The notes under the pieces were generated by a model. The model made no database searches. It was not told the DNA's origin and was given only the letters and a program-made list of their open reading frames with translations. Positions 1 to 8,158 of a stretch of DNA of 64,000 bases are shown one piece after another. A program made the translations under genes and the position numbers. Location: the NCBI GenBank assembly GCA_030427145.1, contig JAUHWT010000010.1:62001-126000 (forward strand). The letters are read 5' to 3'. Positions within the stretch are counted from its first letter, which is position 1. Every line of letters begins with the position of its first letter. This DNA is from Alphaproteobacteria bacterium (GTDB lineage Bacteria > Pseudomonadota > Alphaproteobacteria > Rhodobacterales > Rhodobacteraceae).

Positions 1-423
1 GGGAATATGGGCCGTGGGGCGTTTCGCGGGATTGAGCGGCTGAAGCGGGAGAAGCTGCGGGCCTCGGCCAAGACGGAGCTTGGCACGCTCTCGGGGTATA
101 TCCCGCTGAACGTTTTTCCGCGGGAGGTTCAGCCGGACCTGGTGGCGGCGGTGCCGGAGTTTTTGCGCATTCTGAACCTGCGCTGTGCGGTGCATGAGTA
201 CCGTATGGTGGCGCAGGGGCATATGGATTTCTGTCTCTCGGGGACGCTGAACAGCTGGGATCACGCGGCGGGAAGTCTGGTGGTGCGGGAGGCTGGAGGA
301 GTGTCGAAGATGCTGACCGGTGAGCCGTATTCGGCGGCGGTGAACAGCGGGTATCTGCTGACGGCGGGGACGTCGGCCGCGTGGAATGCGCTGGCGGAGC
401 GGTTTGCGTTTTTGGTGAGGTAG
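1..423 (+). CDS. Inositol monophosphatase family protein, C-terminal part (5' end outside window)
   Basis: The reading frame is open from the first base, so this is the 3' part of a gene that begins upstream. The protein shows the C-terminal metal-binding signature of the inositol monophosphatase superfamily, SWDHAAGSLVVREAGG (about residues 85-100), in which the WD-x-AAG aspartate binds metal. The family are Mg-dependent, Li-sensitive phosphatases acting on inositol phosphate, histidinol phosphate or PAP. The substrate cannot be told from this fragment. It converges on ispZ across a 330-bp gap. Confidence 0.85.
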   Translation, partial: GNMGRGAFRGIERLKREKLRASAKTELGTLSGYIPLNVFPREVQPDLVAAVPEFLRILNLRCAVHEYRMVAQGHMDFCLSGTLNSWDHAAGSLVVREAGGVSKMLTGEPYSAAVNSGYLLTAGTSAAWNALAERFAFLVR

Positions 424-752
424 GGGCGGCTCGCGCGCGTACCAACCACCCTGCCCGGCGGTGAAGCCGGGCTGTGTCGACCCTCCGCCGTGTGTACGTT
501 TCATTGTGGCGTCTTACCTGTATCCCTGACCTGAGGCGCGACGCGCCATGAACGACTTCGGGAGGGCTCCGACCCGACGGGTTGGAGAGAATTTCTCAAA
601 GCCCTCGGATCACTGTGCAATTCAAGACGTCGGGTATGCCCTCCCTGGGAGGAAGTCGGGCATGGCGCGTCGTGCCGACACGCCGGGAGAGTTGCGGGGA
701 CAGCGCGATGTGACTGCCGAGGCAACCGGGACACAACGTTTGGGGCAGCGGC
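424..752. other. Convergent intergenic region without a supported gene
   Basis: About 330 bp between two converging genes. It holds a short GC hairpin directly after the first gene (GCCCGGC/GCCGGGC arms at 453-472, no T run) and the large palindrome at 535-676. Short open frames here are disrupted by, or are by-products of, the palindrome and show no recognisable protein. Confidence 0.6.
535..676. repeat. 142-bp imperfect palindrome: candidate structured RNA or MITE-like element
   Basis: Nested complementary arms fold the whole segment into a rod. Bases 535-550 pair with 661-676 (16 positions, the only non-Watson-Crick one being G538/T673, which is G-U in plus-strand RNA). Bases 553-559 pair with 652-658 (7/7), 560-567 with 638-645 (8/8), and 572-579 with 628-635 (8/8). 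A small hairpin (587-590 with 594-597) sits near the tip. An alternative inner stem, 562-567 with 601-606, is also possible. It lies between convergent genes and has no coding content. It could be a non-coding RNA, a bidirectional transcription barrier, or a non-autonomous palindromic element with terminal inverted repeats. The sequence alone does not decide which. Confidence 0.6.
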
Positions 753-1367
753 TCAGGCCGCCCGGTCGTCCTCGGGGTCGAGCATGTAGCCCTGGAGCAT
801 GGGGAACTGGCTCATGACAAAGGCAAAGTTGGCGAGCGGCAGGATGAATGTGCGAAAATTCACCCAGGTGTCCGTGCCGAAACCGCGCCAGACAACCTCG
901 TTCAGGACGGCGAGAACGACATAGAACAGGACAAACCGCCGGGTGAGTTTCATCCAGCCCTCGTCCTGAAGCGGCACGAGTTCCTCCATGAGGTATTTCA
1001 GGTAGCTCACGCCACGGGCGAGACCGAAGGCCAGGATGCCGGCGAAGAGCAGGTAGAGGATGGTAGGCTTCATCTTCACGAAGGTGTCGTCGCGCAGGAT
1101 GAGCGTCAGGCCGCCGAAGATTACGACCACCACGGCCGTGATCACCGCCATTTTGGGCAGGTGGCGGGTCAGGAACCAGCTTGCGGCAAGGGTGGCGAGG
1201 ATGGTTGGGATAAAGACCTTGGTTGAAAACAGGATCTGCTCAAGCTGGCGCTCCATGGTTTCCAGCCCCTCCGGCACGGGGGCGAAACGATAGGCCAGGA
1301 AAAACACGGCGATGGGACCAATCTCCAGCACCAGTTTCAGAATTGGATTGATTTTGCGTTGTGTCAT
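753..1367 (-). CDS. ispZ: Inner membrane-spanning protein YciB / septation protein IspZ
   Basis: A 204-residue polytopic membrane protein of the YciB/IspZ family, about the usual family length. Five hydrophobic segments are visible at roughly residues 10-28, 50-65, 72-92, 103-121 and 147-192. The conserved stretches KMKPTILYLLF and EVVWRGFGTDTWVNFR are typical of the family. In enterobacteria the protein affects envelope synthesis and septation; its biochemical role is not settled. It is last in a minus-strand run behind ftsY and the EamA transporter gene, 21 bp after the latter. Confidence 0.9.
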   Translation of the reverse strand: MTQRKINPILKLVLEIGPIAVFFLAYRFAPVPEGLETMERQLEQILFSTKVFIPTILATLAASWFLTRHLPKMAVITAVVVVIFGGLTLILRDDTFVKMKPTILYLLFAGILAFGLARGVSYLKYLMEELVPLQDEGWMKLTRRFVLFYVVLAVLNEVVWRGFGTDTWVNFRTFILPLANFAFVMSQFPMLQGYMLDPEDDRAA

Positions 1368-1388
1368 GCCTGCCCTTTATCCCGGCTG

Positions 1389-2288
1389 TCAGCCAAATTC
1401 CACAATTACCGCACCCAGGGCGATCAGGATTATGAGAAATCCGCGCATGGCGCCGACCTTTTCGCCGAGGAAGGCCCAGCCGATGAGCGCGGCGAAGACC
1501 ACCGAGGTTTCGCGGAGGACCGCGGCTTCGCCCACCTTGTCGAGACGGGTGGCGAGCATGACGGAGCCGAAGCTGATATAGGCCACCAGGCCGCCGATGA
1601 GGCCGCGGCGCATCAGCGGGGCCAGTGCGGGCGGGTCGTACATGGTGCGGTAGCGGATGAGGGCTATTACCGGGAACACCAGCCCGTCGACCACGAAGAA
1701 CCAGGCGAGGAAGGTGAACGGGTCTGGCGTGGCGCGGATGCCATAGGCGTCATAGGTGGTGTAGAGTGCCACGAAGAAGCCGGTGAGCGTGGCCCAGGAC
1801 AGGGCGTTGACGAGGCGTTTGCGGTCGAGCGTTGCCGAGCGCACGTTTATGACGGCGAAGCACAGGATCGAACCGGAGAGCAGGAGCAGACCCAGCCACT
1901 GCACGACCGAGAAGTGTTCGTGGAACACGATGGTGGCTCCGATCACGGTGACCAGAGGCCCCATACCGCGCACGATTGGGTAGACGACGGTGAAATCGCC
2001 GGAGACGTAGGCCTTGGCCTGCGAATATTTGTACCCGATGTGGATGATCATGGCGCCCAGCAGGAGCAGCCAGACATGGGGTTCTGGCCAGGGCACGACG
2101 AAAAAGGCGAAGGGTAGCGCCATGGACGCGTAGCAGAAGTCGATGGCGCCCCGGGACAGCCACGGATCGTGGCGGCCCTTCTGGAGCGCGCCGAAGACCG
2201 CGTGGGACACGGCCGCGAGAAGTGCGAGACAGAGCGCGACAACGGGTGCCGCCGGGGTGCCCTCGAGCCCGGTGATCCAGGCGGACAT
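1389..2288 (-). CDS. EamA/DMT-family membrane transporter
   Basis: A 299-residue protein with about ten hydrophobic segments arranged as two EamA repeats. The second repeat ends with the characteristic RETSVVFAALIGWAFLGEKVG, in which the Glu-Lys before the last helix is typical of the drug/metabolite transporter superfamily. Such proteins usually export amino acids or other metabolites; no substrate can be named here. The ATG at 2288 directly abuts the ftsY stop codon (2289-2291), so the two are very likely co-transcribed. Confidence 0.85.
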   Translation of the reverse strand: MSAWITGLEGTPAAPVVALCLALLAAVSHAVFGALQKGRHDPWLSRGAIDFCYASMALPFAFFVVPWPEPHVWLLLLGAMIIHIGYKYSQAKAYVSGDFTVVYPIVRGMGPLVTVIGATIVFHEHFSVVQWLGLLLLSGSILCFAVINVRSATLDRKRLVNALSWATLTGFFVALYTTYDAYGIRATPDPFTFLAWFFVVDGLVFPVIALIRYRTMYDPPALAPLMRRGLIGGLVAYISFGSVMLATRLDKVGEAAVLRETSVVFAALIGWAFLGEKVGAMRGFLIILIALGAVIVEFG

Positions 2289-3380
2289 TTACTGCAGGCC
2301 GGTGAGGGCCCGGGCGAAGTCCTCCGGCTCGAAGGGGGCGAGGTCGTCAATGCTCTCGCCCACGCCGATGGCATGGATGGGCAAGCCGAACTTGTCCGCC
2401 AGTGCCACCAGAACGCCACCCTTGGCGGTGCCGTCGAGCTTGGTCATCACGAGGCCGGAGACGTCGGCGATCTTCTGGAAGATCTCGACCTGGGCCAGTG
2501 CGTTCTGGCCGGTGGTGGCGTCAAGCACGAGAAGCGTGTTGTGGGGGGCCTCGGGGTCTTTCTTGCGGATGACACGCACGATTTTGGCAAGTTCCTGCAT
2601 CAGATCGTCGCGGTTTTGCAGACGGCCGGCGGTGTCGATGAGCAGGAGGTCAGCCCCCTCCTCCGCGGCGCAGCCCATGGCGTCAAAGGCGAGGCTCGCG
2701 GGGTCGGAGCCCTGGGGGGCGGTCATGACCGGCACGCCGGCGCGGTCGCCCCAAATTTGCAACTGCTCGACGGCGGCGGCGCGGAAGGTGTCGCCGGCGG
2801 CGATTACGACCTTTTTGCCCGCGGCCTGGAACTGGCTGGCGAGTTTGCCGATGGTGGTGGTTTTGCCGGAGCCGTTGACGCCGACCACGAGCACGACCTG
2901 GGGGCGTTTGGAATAGATGGGGATGGGCTTGGCGACGGGTTCCAGAACGGCGGTGATCTCGTCGGCCAAAAGCTGCTTCAGCCCATCCGCGTCGATGCGG
3001 CGGCCAAGGCGGCCCTCGGCCATGTTCGAGGTGATGCGCAGGGAGGTGTCCACGCCCATATCGGCGGTGATCAGCAGATCCTCGAGGTTTTCGAGCATGG
3101 CATCGTCAAAGATGCGGGCCTTTTCCGAACGGCGGAACAGGCCTCCGGCGAGACCGGGCTTTGCCGAGGGCGGGGTCTGGGTCGGATCGGCCGTGGGCAC
3201 CGGTGCGGCGGTTGAGGCGGGGGACGGCGCGGGAGCGGGCGTGGGAACCGGTTCGGGCGCAGGCGCGTCAGCCGGTTCGGGCGGCGCGGGCTGCGCCTCG
3301 TCCATGATGGCGTCCAGTCCCTCGTCGATCTTGTTCGACGATTTGAACAGACGGTCCTTGAGTTTTTTGAAAAAGGCCAT
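2289..3380 (-). CDS. ftsY: Signal recognition particle receptor FtsY
   Basis: SRP receptor GTPase that docks ribosome-SRP complexes at the membrane for co-translational insertion. The N-terminal part begins MAFFKKLKDRLFKSS and is followed by a long acidic/Pro-Ala linker (about residues 30-85), the family's A domain. The NG domain follows, with the P-loop GVNGSGKTTT near residue 165, DTFRAAAVEQL, DTAGR and TKLDGTAKGG. The ATG at 3380 is preferred over the upstream in-frame ATG at 3410 because MAFFKKLKD is the standard FtsY N terminus; the protein is then 363 residues. It sits downstream of fliG and upstream of the EamA gene. Confidence 0.96.
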   Translation of the reverse strand: MAFFKKLKDRLFKSSNKIDEGLDAIMDEAQPAPPEPADAPAPEPVPTPAPAPSPASTAAPVPTADPTQTPPSAKPGLAGGLFRRSEKARIFDDAMLENLEDLLITADMGVDTSLRITSNMAEGRLGRRIDADGLKQLLADEITAVLEPVAKPIPIYSKRPQVVLVVGVNGSGKTTTIGKLASQFQAAGKKVVIAAGDTFRAAAVEQLQIWGDRAGVPVMTAPQGSDPASLAFDAMGCAAEEGADLLLIDTAGRLQNRDDLMQELAKIVRVIRKKDPEAPHNTLLVLDATTGQNALAQVEIFQKIADVSGLVMTKLDGTAKGGVLVALADKFGLPIHAIGVGESIDDLAPFEPEDFARALTGLQ

Positions 3381-3411
3381 GCCACCCCCAAAAGGAAAAC
3401 ATGGCCTCAAT

Positions 3412-3431
3412 ATCCCCGCACGGGCGGGGAT
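3412..3431. terminator. GC-rich hairpin between fliG and ftsY
   Basis: A perfect 8-bp stem (ATCCCCGC/GCGGGGAT) with an ACGG loop lies in the gap between the fliG stop and the ftsY start. No T run follows on the minus strand, so it is more likely a partial attenuator or RNA-processing hairpin than a full terminator. Confidence 0.35.
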
Positions 3432-3452
3432 GCAATTCGGCTTGGATCAGGA

Positions 3453-4574
3453 TCAGGCGGGAGCGGCCTCGATAAGCTTGATGGTTCCGGCCTTGGCGAG
3501 GTTCTGTATGACCTTGGTCATCTCGATCTGGGCGGTCTCGCCCTCTTTGGCGGGGACGTTGTCCATCGCCTCGAGATCCTCGCGATAGCGTTCGGCCAGA
3601 CGGCGTGGCAGGTTGCCGATCATGTATTCCACCGTCTCGCTTTCCTGCATCATGCCGAACTTGAACGCGGTCAGAACGTCCTCGTCCTCCATCTCGCGCA
3701 GGATGCCCGGAACATCGCGACCCGCAACGCGTGTGAGAATGTCCTCGAAGGTGAACATGGTGCGCTGAACGTCCTGGGCCAGGTGCGCGTCCTTTTCCTC
3801 GAGGAAGGCAAGGAAGCCGTCGCGTGCCTCGCTGGAGATGTTGTTCATCAGACCCGCGATGAGATCCGCCGGACGGCGTTTGGACAGGTTGTTCTGCAGA
3901 ACGGAGAGGAAGTCGCGCTCGATGGCGGCCTCGATGCAGGCGTTTACGGTCTCGTCCACGCTCGGGATGCGGGAGAGGCGCAGAACGATGCTGCGGGCAA
4001 ACTCGCCATCAAGCTCCTCAAGCACGGCGGCGGCGGTCTCATATTTGATCTCGCTGAGGACCACGGCCACGGTCTGGGGGTGGTTCATGGACAGGAACGT
4101 GGCCAGGGCCTTGGGCGGGGCGTCGCCGAGACGTGCCCAGACGCTGCGCTGCATTCCTGGATTATGGCCGGCCAGAATGCGGTCAATTTCGCTTTCCTCG
4201 ACGATGCCGCGCAGAAGTTCGCGGGCCGCCTGTGCGCCGCCGGTGAGTTCGGGACCGATGGAGAGCGACTGGATAAACTCAACAATGATCTCGTCGAGGG
4301 CTTCCTGGCTGATCTTGCCGAGGCTGGCGAGAGCGTTGGCAAAACGCTCCATGTCGTCGTCCTTGAGCTGTTCGAGGACACCGGAGGCAAGTTCGGGGCC
4401 AATTGCGGTCAGAAGCACCGCGGCCTTGTCGATGGGACGCGGGGCGACGACGAGAGCACCCTGCCCGCCCGGTTTTACCGTGGCGACACCCGTACCGGTT
4501 GCGGTGGCGGGGACGTTCTCCGTCTGCTGCTCTTCGGGTCTTGCAAGGACCAGTTCGGCTCCGGTCTCACTCAT
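3453..4574 (-). CDS. fliG: Flagellar motor switch protein FliG
   Basis: A 373-residue rotor protein of the C ring that couples FliF (MS ring) to FliM/FliN and contacts the stator protein MotA. After a 45-residue Ala/Thr/Val-rich leader, the FliG N domain starts at PIDKAAVLLTAIGPELASGVLEQL. The middle domain (MNHPQTVAVVLSEI) and the C-terminal domain (FTFEDILTRVAGRDVPGILREMEDEDVL) follow. Its ATG overlaps the fliP stop by four bases (ATGA at 4571-4574), implying translational coupling. Here fliG is last in the fliF-H-N-P-G run rather than next to fliF. Confidence 0.93.
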   Translation of the reverse strand: MSETGAELVLARPEEQQTENVPATATGTGVATVKPGGQGALVVAPRPIDKAAVLLTAIGPELASGVLEQLKDDDMERFANALASLGKISQEALDEIIVEFIQSLSIGPELTGGAQAARELLRGIVEESEIDRILAGHNPGMQRSVWARLGDAPPKALATFLSMNHPQTVAVVLSEIKYETAAAVLEELDGEFARSIVLRLSRIPSVDETVNACIEAAIERDFLSVLQNNLSKRRPADLIAGLMNNISSEARDGFLAFLEEKDAHLAQDVQRTMFTFEDILTRVAGRDVPGILREMEDEDVLTAFKFGMMQESETVEYMIGNLPRRLAERYREDLEAMDNVPAKEGETAQIEMTKVIQNLAKAGTIKLIEAAPA

Positions 4575-5323
4575 GACGCATAACTCCTTACCAGTGCTCC
4601 AGCCAACAGGCTCCAGCCGTCAGCAACGACAAAGAATGCCAGTTTAAATGGAAGGGCGACGACGGCGGGCGGCACCATCATCATGCCCATCGACATCAGA
4701 ATTGCCGCAATCACCAGGTCGATGACCAGGAACGGCACGAAAATAAGAAAGCCCACCTCGAAACCGCGTTTGATCTCGCTCAGCAGGAATGCCGGAACGA
4801 GGGTGGACAGGGGAACGGAGCCGTCCTCGCCGATCTGGCGGATGGGGGCGGCGTCGGAGAGGATCTGGATCGTGTCGGTATCGACACGGCCCTCCATGAA
4901 GACGCGGAAGGGCTGCATGGTGGGCTCGAACGCCTCTTCCGGGTCGAGCTGTCCGTTGATCATGGGGTCGACGCCGGCGGCCCAGGCGTCCTGAAACACC
5001 GGTTCCATCACGAACCAGGTCAGGAACAGCGCGAGGCTGATAATCATCATGTTGGGCGGCGCGCTTTGCACACCAATGGCCTGTCGCAGGATCGACAGGA
5101 CCGTCACCATAAAGGGAAAGCAGGTCACCATGATGGCAAGGCCCGGGGCCAGGCTCAGCAGGGTGAGAAGAATGAAAAGCTGTACCGTCCGCAGGCTCAG
5201 TGTGTCGCCGTCCCCGAAGGACAGGGAAACGTCCTGCGCCGCGACGGGCGCGGCGGCAAAAACCAGTCCAAAGGCCACGCAGCCCAGGAGGGCCACGCGG
5301 ACAGATGGAATTCTACATGTCAT
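4571..5323 (-). CDS. fliP: Flagellar type III export apparatus protein FliP
   Basis: A core membrane component of the flagellar export gate. The chosen ATG at 5323 gives a 250-residue protein with a cleavable-type signal (VALLGCVAFGLVFAAAPVAAQ) followed by the FliP hallmark segments: LLTLLSLAPGLAIMVTCFPF, VLSILRQAIGVQSAPPN, LSEIKRGFEVGFLIF and MGMMMVPP near the end. In-frame starts further upstream would run deep into fliN. The gene overlaps the 3' end of fliN by 11 bp and the start of fliG by 4 bp. Confidence 0.95.
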   Translation of the reverse strand: MTCRIPSVRVALLGCVAFGLVFAAAPVAAQDVSLSFGDGDTLSLRTVQLFILLTLLSLAPGLAIMVTCFPFMVTVLSILRQAIGVQSAPPNMMIISLALFLTWFVMEPVFQDAWAAGVDPMINGQLDPEEAFEPTMQPFRVFMEGRVDTDTIQILSDAAPIRQIGEDGSVPLSTLVPAFLLSEIKRGFEVGFLIFVPFLVIDLVIAAILMSMGMMMVPPAVVALPFKLAFFVVADGWSLLAGALVRSYAS

Positions 5324-5816
5324 TTGAGAAATCTGCCACTTCGGTAAGACGCACGCCCAGGCGGTTGCCCTCCTCGCCAATCTCCTGAAGCTCGCCACGG
5401 GCGATCAGGCGGTCGGCGATGTAGAGTTCCACGGGATCGTTGACCGAGGCATCCAGCTCAAGCACGGAGTCGCGGCGCAACTCCACCAGGTCGCTGACCG
5501 TCGGGCGGGCCTTGCCCACGGAGACGGTCACCTCGATGGGAACGCCGTGGAAGACGCTGCGGGCGCCGGATTTTTTCTTCGGTGTCTTAGCCGCCGGCTG
5601 TGCGGCGGCGGCCTCCTCCGGTTCCGGTTCGGGAGTGGCTTCTACGGGAGCTTCCTCCTCCACACCGGCGTCGGTGGGCTGAGCGGCGCCCATGCCGCGC
5701 CGTTCGACACGTCCTTCGCCCGCCGGATCTACGGGTTCAGCAGCGCCGCCCGGTTCCCCTGCTGCTGCGGAGGTTTCCTCTTCCGGTACATCTTTACCCA
5801 GATCATCATCACTCAT
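5313..5816 (-). CDS. fliN: Flagellar motor switch protein FliN
   Basis: A 167-residue protein. The first ~85 residues are an acidic, Ala/Pro/Glu-rich linker. The C-terminal ~80 residues form a SpoA (surface presentation of antigens) domain: VPIEVTVSVGKARPTVSDL, then the LRRDSVLELD-type motif and VELYIADRLIARGELQEI. FliN forms the lower C ring that binds the response regulator CheY and export chaperones. It overlaps the fliH 3' end by 8 bp, consistent with a tightly packed operon. Confidence 0.9.
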   Translation of the reverse strand: MSDDDLGKDVPEEETSAAAGEPGGAAEPVDPAGEGRVERRGMGAAQPTDAGVEEEAPVEATPEPEPEEAAAAQPAAKTPKKKSGARSVFHGVPIEVTVSVGKARPTVSDLVELRRDSVLELDASVNDPVELYIADRLIARGELQEIGEEGNRLGVRLTEVADFSNDM

Positions 5817-6414
5817 TGTCTTCGTTCCCGGTGGTGGAATGGAAATGCAGTTTTACACATCCAAGTATTTCTTCGACGCAGGCATCCAGATCGATGTGGT
5901 CATACCCCTGGTCCCAGATAATGCGGGCCTCCTTGGGGAGCAGTTCGCCCGCCATCTCCACATCCGCATCTAGGCTGCGCTCGTTAACCAATCGTTGCAG
6001 CGGCTCAAAAAGTTCACTTGAACACCGCACGCGCGGACGGGCCTTGGGGCACGAATCAAGCGCCTGACGGACCAGCCGGCCGATCTCGGAAATCAGGCCA
6101 TGTTCCGCCAGAACAGGCGCAATCGCGCGGGCAATTGTTTCCACGATGGGGACCATGCTGGCGCTCACGTGCTGGCGGGCGGCCTCGTTGGTCATGCCCG
6201 CATCATAGAGCGCCTCGATGAGTTCCGCGGTCAGGCGGCCCTGGTCGTTGAGATATTCCTCGGTGGCGGCGGAGCGCCCGTCGATCACGCCCTGGGCGTA
6301 GGCCTCCTCACGGATGGCTTTCAGGTCGGGGGCCGGGATCTCCTTCTTTTTGGGAGGGGGCGCGACCTTCTTTTTCTCCTCGGGAGAAAAGGTTTCCAGT
6401 TGGAAGTTTCCCAT
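5809..6414 (-). CDS. fliH: FliH-like flagellar assembly protein
   Basis: A 201-residue protein lying exactly between fliF and fliN, where fliH is expected. The N-terminal ~30 residues are Lys/Pro-rich, followed by a helical region (AIREEAYAQGVIDGRSAATEEYL) and a C-terminal alpha/beta region (LLPKEARIIWDQGYDHIDLDA) resembling the FliH/SctL/V-ATPase E-subunit fold. FliH regulates the export ATPase FliI. Sequence divergence in the family is high, so the name rests on position and overall character as well as on residual similarity. It starts 2 bp after the fliF stop codon. Confidence 0.75.
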   Translation of the reverse strand: MGNFQLETFSPEEKKKVAPPPKKKEIPAPDLKAIREEAYAQGVIDGRSAATEEYLNDQGRLTAELIEALYDAGMTNEAARQHVSASMVPIVETIARAIAPVLAEHGLISEIGRLVRQALDSCPKARPRVRCSSELFEPLQRLVNERSLDADVEMAGELLPKEARIIWDQGYDHIDLDACVEEILGCVKLHFHSTTGNEDNE

Positions 6415-6416
6415 CG

Positions 6417-8015
6417 CTATGCGGGCTCCTTGACCTGATCAGGGCTTTCAATCCAGCCGAGAAGTACGGCGGTGGAATCCTCGCTGCGGCTGCTGATGAC
6501 CTCCTTGAGTCGGTCGATCTTGCGTACGCTGTCCTCGGGCAGGTCGAAGATCGAGTCGCTGTCGCCGGACTGGTCGGTCAGGGCGGTGGCGCCGTTGGCG
6601 TCCTCCGATCCATCGGACTGGTCGATGCCAAGCAGTTCAGCCAGTTCGTTTTCCTGGGCCGCCGGTTTCATCATCGGACGCAGGACGAAGAAGATCAGGG
6701 CGAGAACGATACCGGCTAGAACGCCGACCTGGATGACCTGGGAGCCGTAGCGGTCCATGAAGGTCGCGTCCTGCCATTCGCCGAGGGCGCCCTCGCCACC
6801 GACCGGTGAGAACTGGAGCGACTCGATTGTGACGGTGTCGCCACGGCTTTCGTCGATTCCCGCAGCGGCGCTCACGAGTTGGCGGAGGGTTTCCATTTCC
6901 TCTTCGGGACGGGGTTCCCAAGTGGACTCACCGGTGACCGGATCGGTGGCGGTGATGCCGTCGACCATGACGGCCACGTTGATACGGCGGACCTGGCCGG
7001 GGAGAACCACGCGCTCGGTGCGGGTTTCGGACACCTCGAAGTTCTGGCGTTCACGGAGCTGGCTCGCGGAGCGGTTGGATTCGCCGCCCCCGCCCTCGAC
7101 ATCGCCATCGGGGATATTGCTGGCCACGGTGACGCCGGGGGTTGTGCCGCTGGAATCCTCCTGGGATTCCTCGATCTCGGAGCTGATGGCCACGCGGCTG
7201 CTGGGGTCGATGACGCGCTCGGAGATGGTCTGGCTGTCCATGTTGGCTTCGACGCTGACCTCAACAATGGCCTTGCCGGGGCCGACGCGAGCTTCCAGCA
7301 GGCGCTGGATGTTTTTGCGCAGGCTTTCCTCGCGCTCATCAGGTTTCTTGACGCCGGCCCGGGTCAGTTCGTCCTCGTTGCCGGAGAGAACAACGCCGCG
7401 CAGGCTGTCGATAATGGCGACGGATTCGGGGTCAACACCGGTGACGGCGGAGGACACAAGGTAACGAATCGCCTCAGCCTGTGGTTCGCCCAGAGCGCCG
7501 CCGGCCATGGTGACGGTGACGGAAGCGGACCCGGTCGTGTCACGGGAGAAGGGCTGTGACACGGGGTTGGCAAGATGAACCCGGGCGCTGCGGACGTTGC
7601 GGGCACTGGAAATGGTGCGGGCGAGCTCGCCCTCCTTGGCGCGCCAGTAAGCAGCATCGAACATCTGGCTGGTGGTGCCGAAACCGGACAGGCCATCGAG
7701 GATCTCGTACCCGGCCGGGCCACCGGCGGGTAGACCCTCGGAGGCGAGATCCATACGGACGCGGTCACGCTGGGCCACATCAACATAGATCGAGTTGTTG
7801 CGGACCTCGAAAGGTACGCCCTCGGCCTCAAGCACACCCACGATCTCTCCCGAGGCCGCGGGCTCAAGGCCGGAATACAGAAGTGCCATTGATGGCGTCG
7901 ACGCGATACGGCTGATTCCGAACATCGTGGCAACAATCGCCACGGCACTCAGCAGCGCGATAATTCGCTGGCGGGGCTCCAGTTTTTCCCAGAACAATTT
8001 AATCTGATCTACCAC
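6417..8015 (-). CDS. fliF: Flagellar MS-ring protein FliF
   Basis: MS-ring scaffold on which the flagellar basal body is built. Two membrane segments are visible, near residues 17-37 (RIIALLSAVAIVATMFGISR) and 425-447 (VIQVGVLAGIVLALIFFVLR). They flank the ring-building domains, including LLYSGLEPAASGEIVGVLEAEGVP-type sequence and the ARVHLANP and RRINVAVMVDG motifs. I choose the GTG at 8015, preceded by AGAAGGG at a suitable distance, giving 532 residues. The longer in-frame ATG at 8099 would run through the promoter region. The C-terminal ~100 residues form the FliG-binding tail. Confidence 0.94.
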   Translation of the reverse strand: MVDQIKLFWEKLEPRQRIIALLSAVAIVATMFGISRIASTPSMALLYSGLEPAASGEIVGVLEAEGVPFEVRNNSIYVDVAQRDRVRMDLASEGLPAGGPAGYEILDGLSGFGTTSQMFDAAYWRAKEGELARTISSARNVRSARVHLANPVSQPFSRDTTGSASVTVTMAGGALGEPQAEAIRYLVSSAVTGVDPESVAIIDSLRGVVLSGNEDELTRAGVKKPDEREESLRKNIQRLLEARVGPGKAIVEVSVEANMDSQTISERVIDPSSRVAISSEIEESQEDSSGTTPGVTVASNIPDGDVEGGGGESNRSASQLRERQNFEVSETRTERVVLPGQVRRINVAVMVDGITATDPVTGESTWEPRPEEEMETLRQLVSAAAGIDESRGDTVTIESLQFSPVGGEGALGEWQDATFMDRYGSQVIQVGVLAGIVLALIFFVLRPMMKPAAQENELAELLGIDQSDGSEDANGATALTDQSGDSDSIFDLPEDSVRKIDRLKEVISSRSEDSTAVLLGWIESPDQVKEPA

Positions 8016-8092
8016 GGTGTCCCTTCTGGTCACTGAGTTGATTGTGCTTGCAAAGTTTCGCTCTGCCTGTCGCGATAATCTAATTAACAGCC

Positions 8093-8133
8093 TTAACATT
8101 TCGTTATGGTTGCAAAGGTTAAATACGGTTCAA
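8093..8133. promoter_or_regulatory. Two CtrA-like boxes in the fliF/fliL divergent promoter
   Basis: The master regulator CtrA recognises TTAA-N7-TTAA. The divergent region (8016-8158) contains TTAA-CATTTCG-TTAT at 8093-8107 and TTAA-ATACGGT-TCAA at 8119-8133, each matching 7 of 8 consensus positions. CtrA control of flagellar genes is established in Caulobacter and in Rhodobacterales. A TTAAC-N4-TTAAC tandem lies beside them at 8084-8097. Confidence 0.5.
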
Positions 8134-8158
8134 ATCAGAACCGAATTCTGGAACACCC

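Noticed and set aside
548-817. Short open frames across the 142-bp palindrome
   Set aside because: Composition follows the inverted repeats and no ribosome site or protein family is seen.
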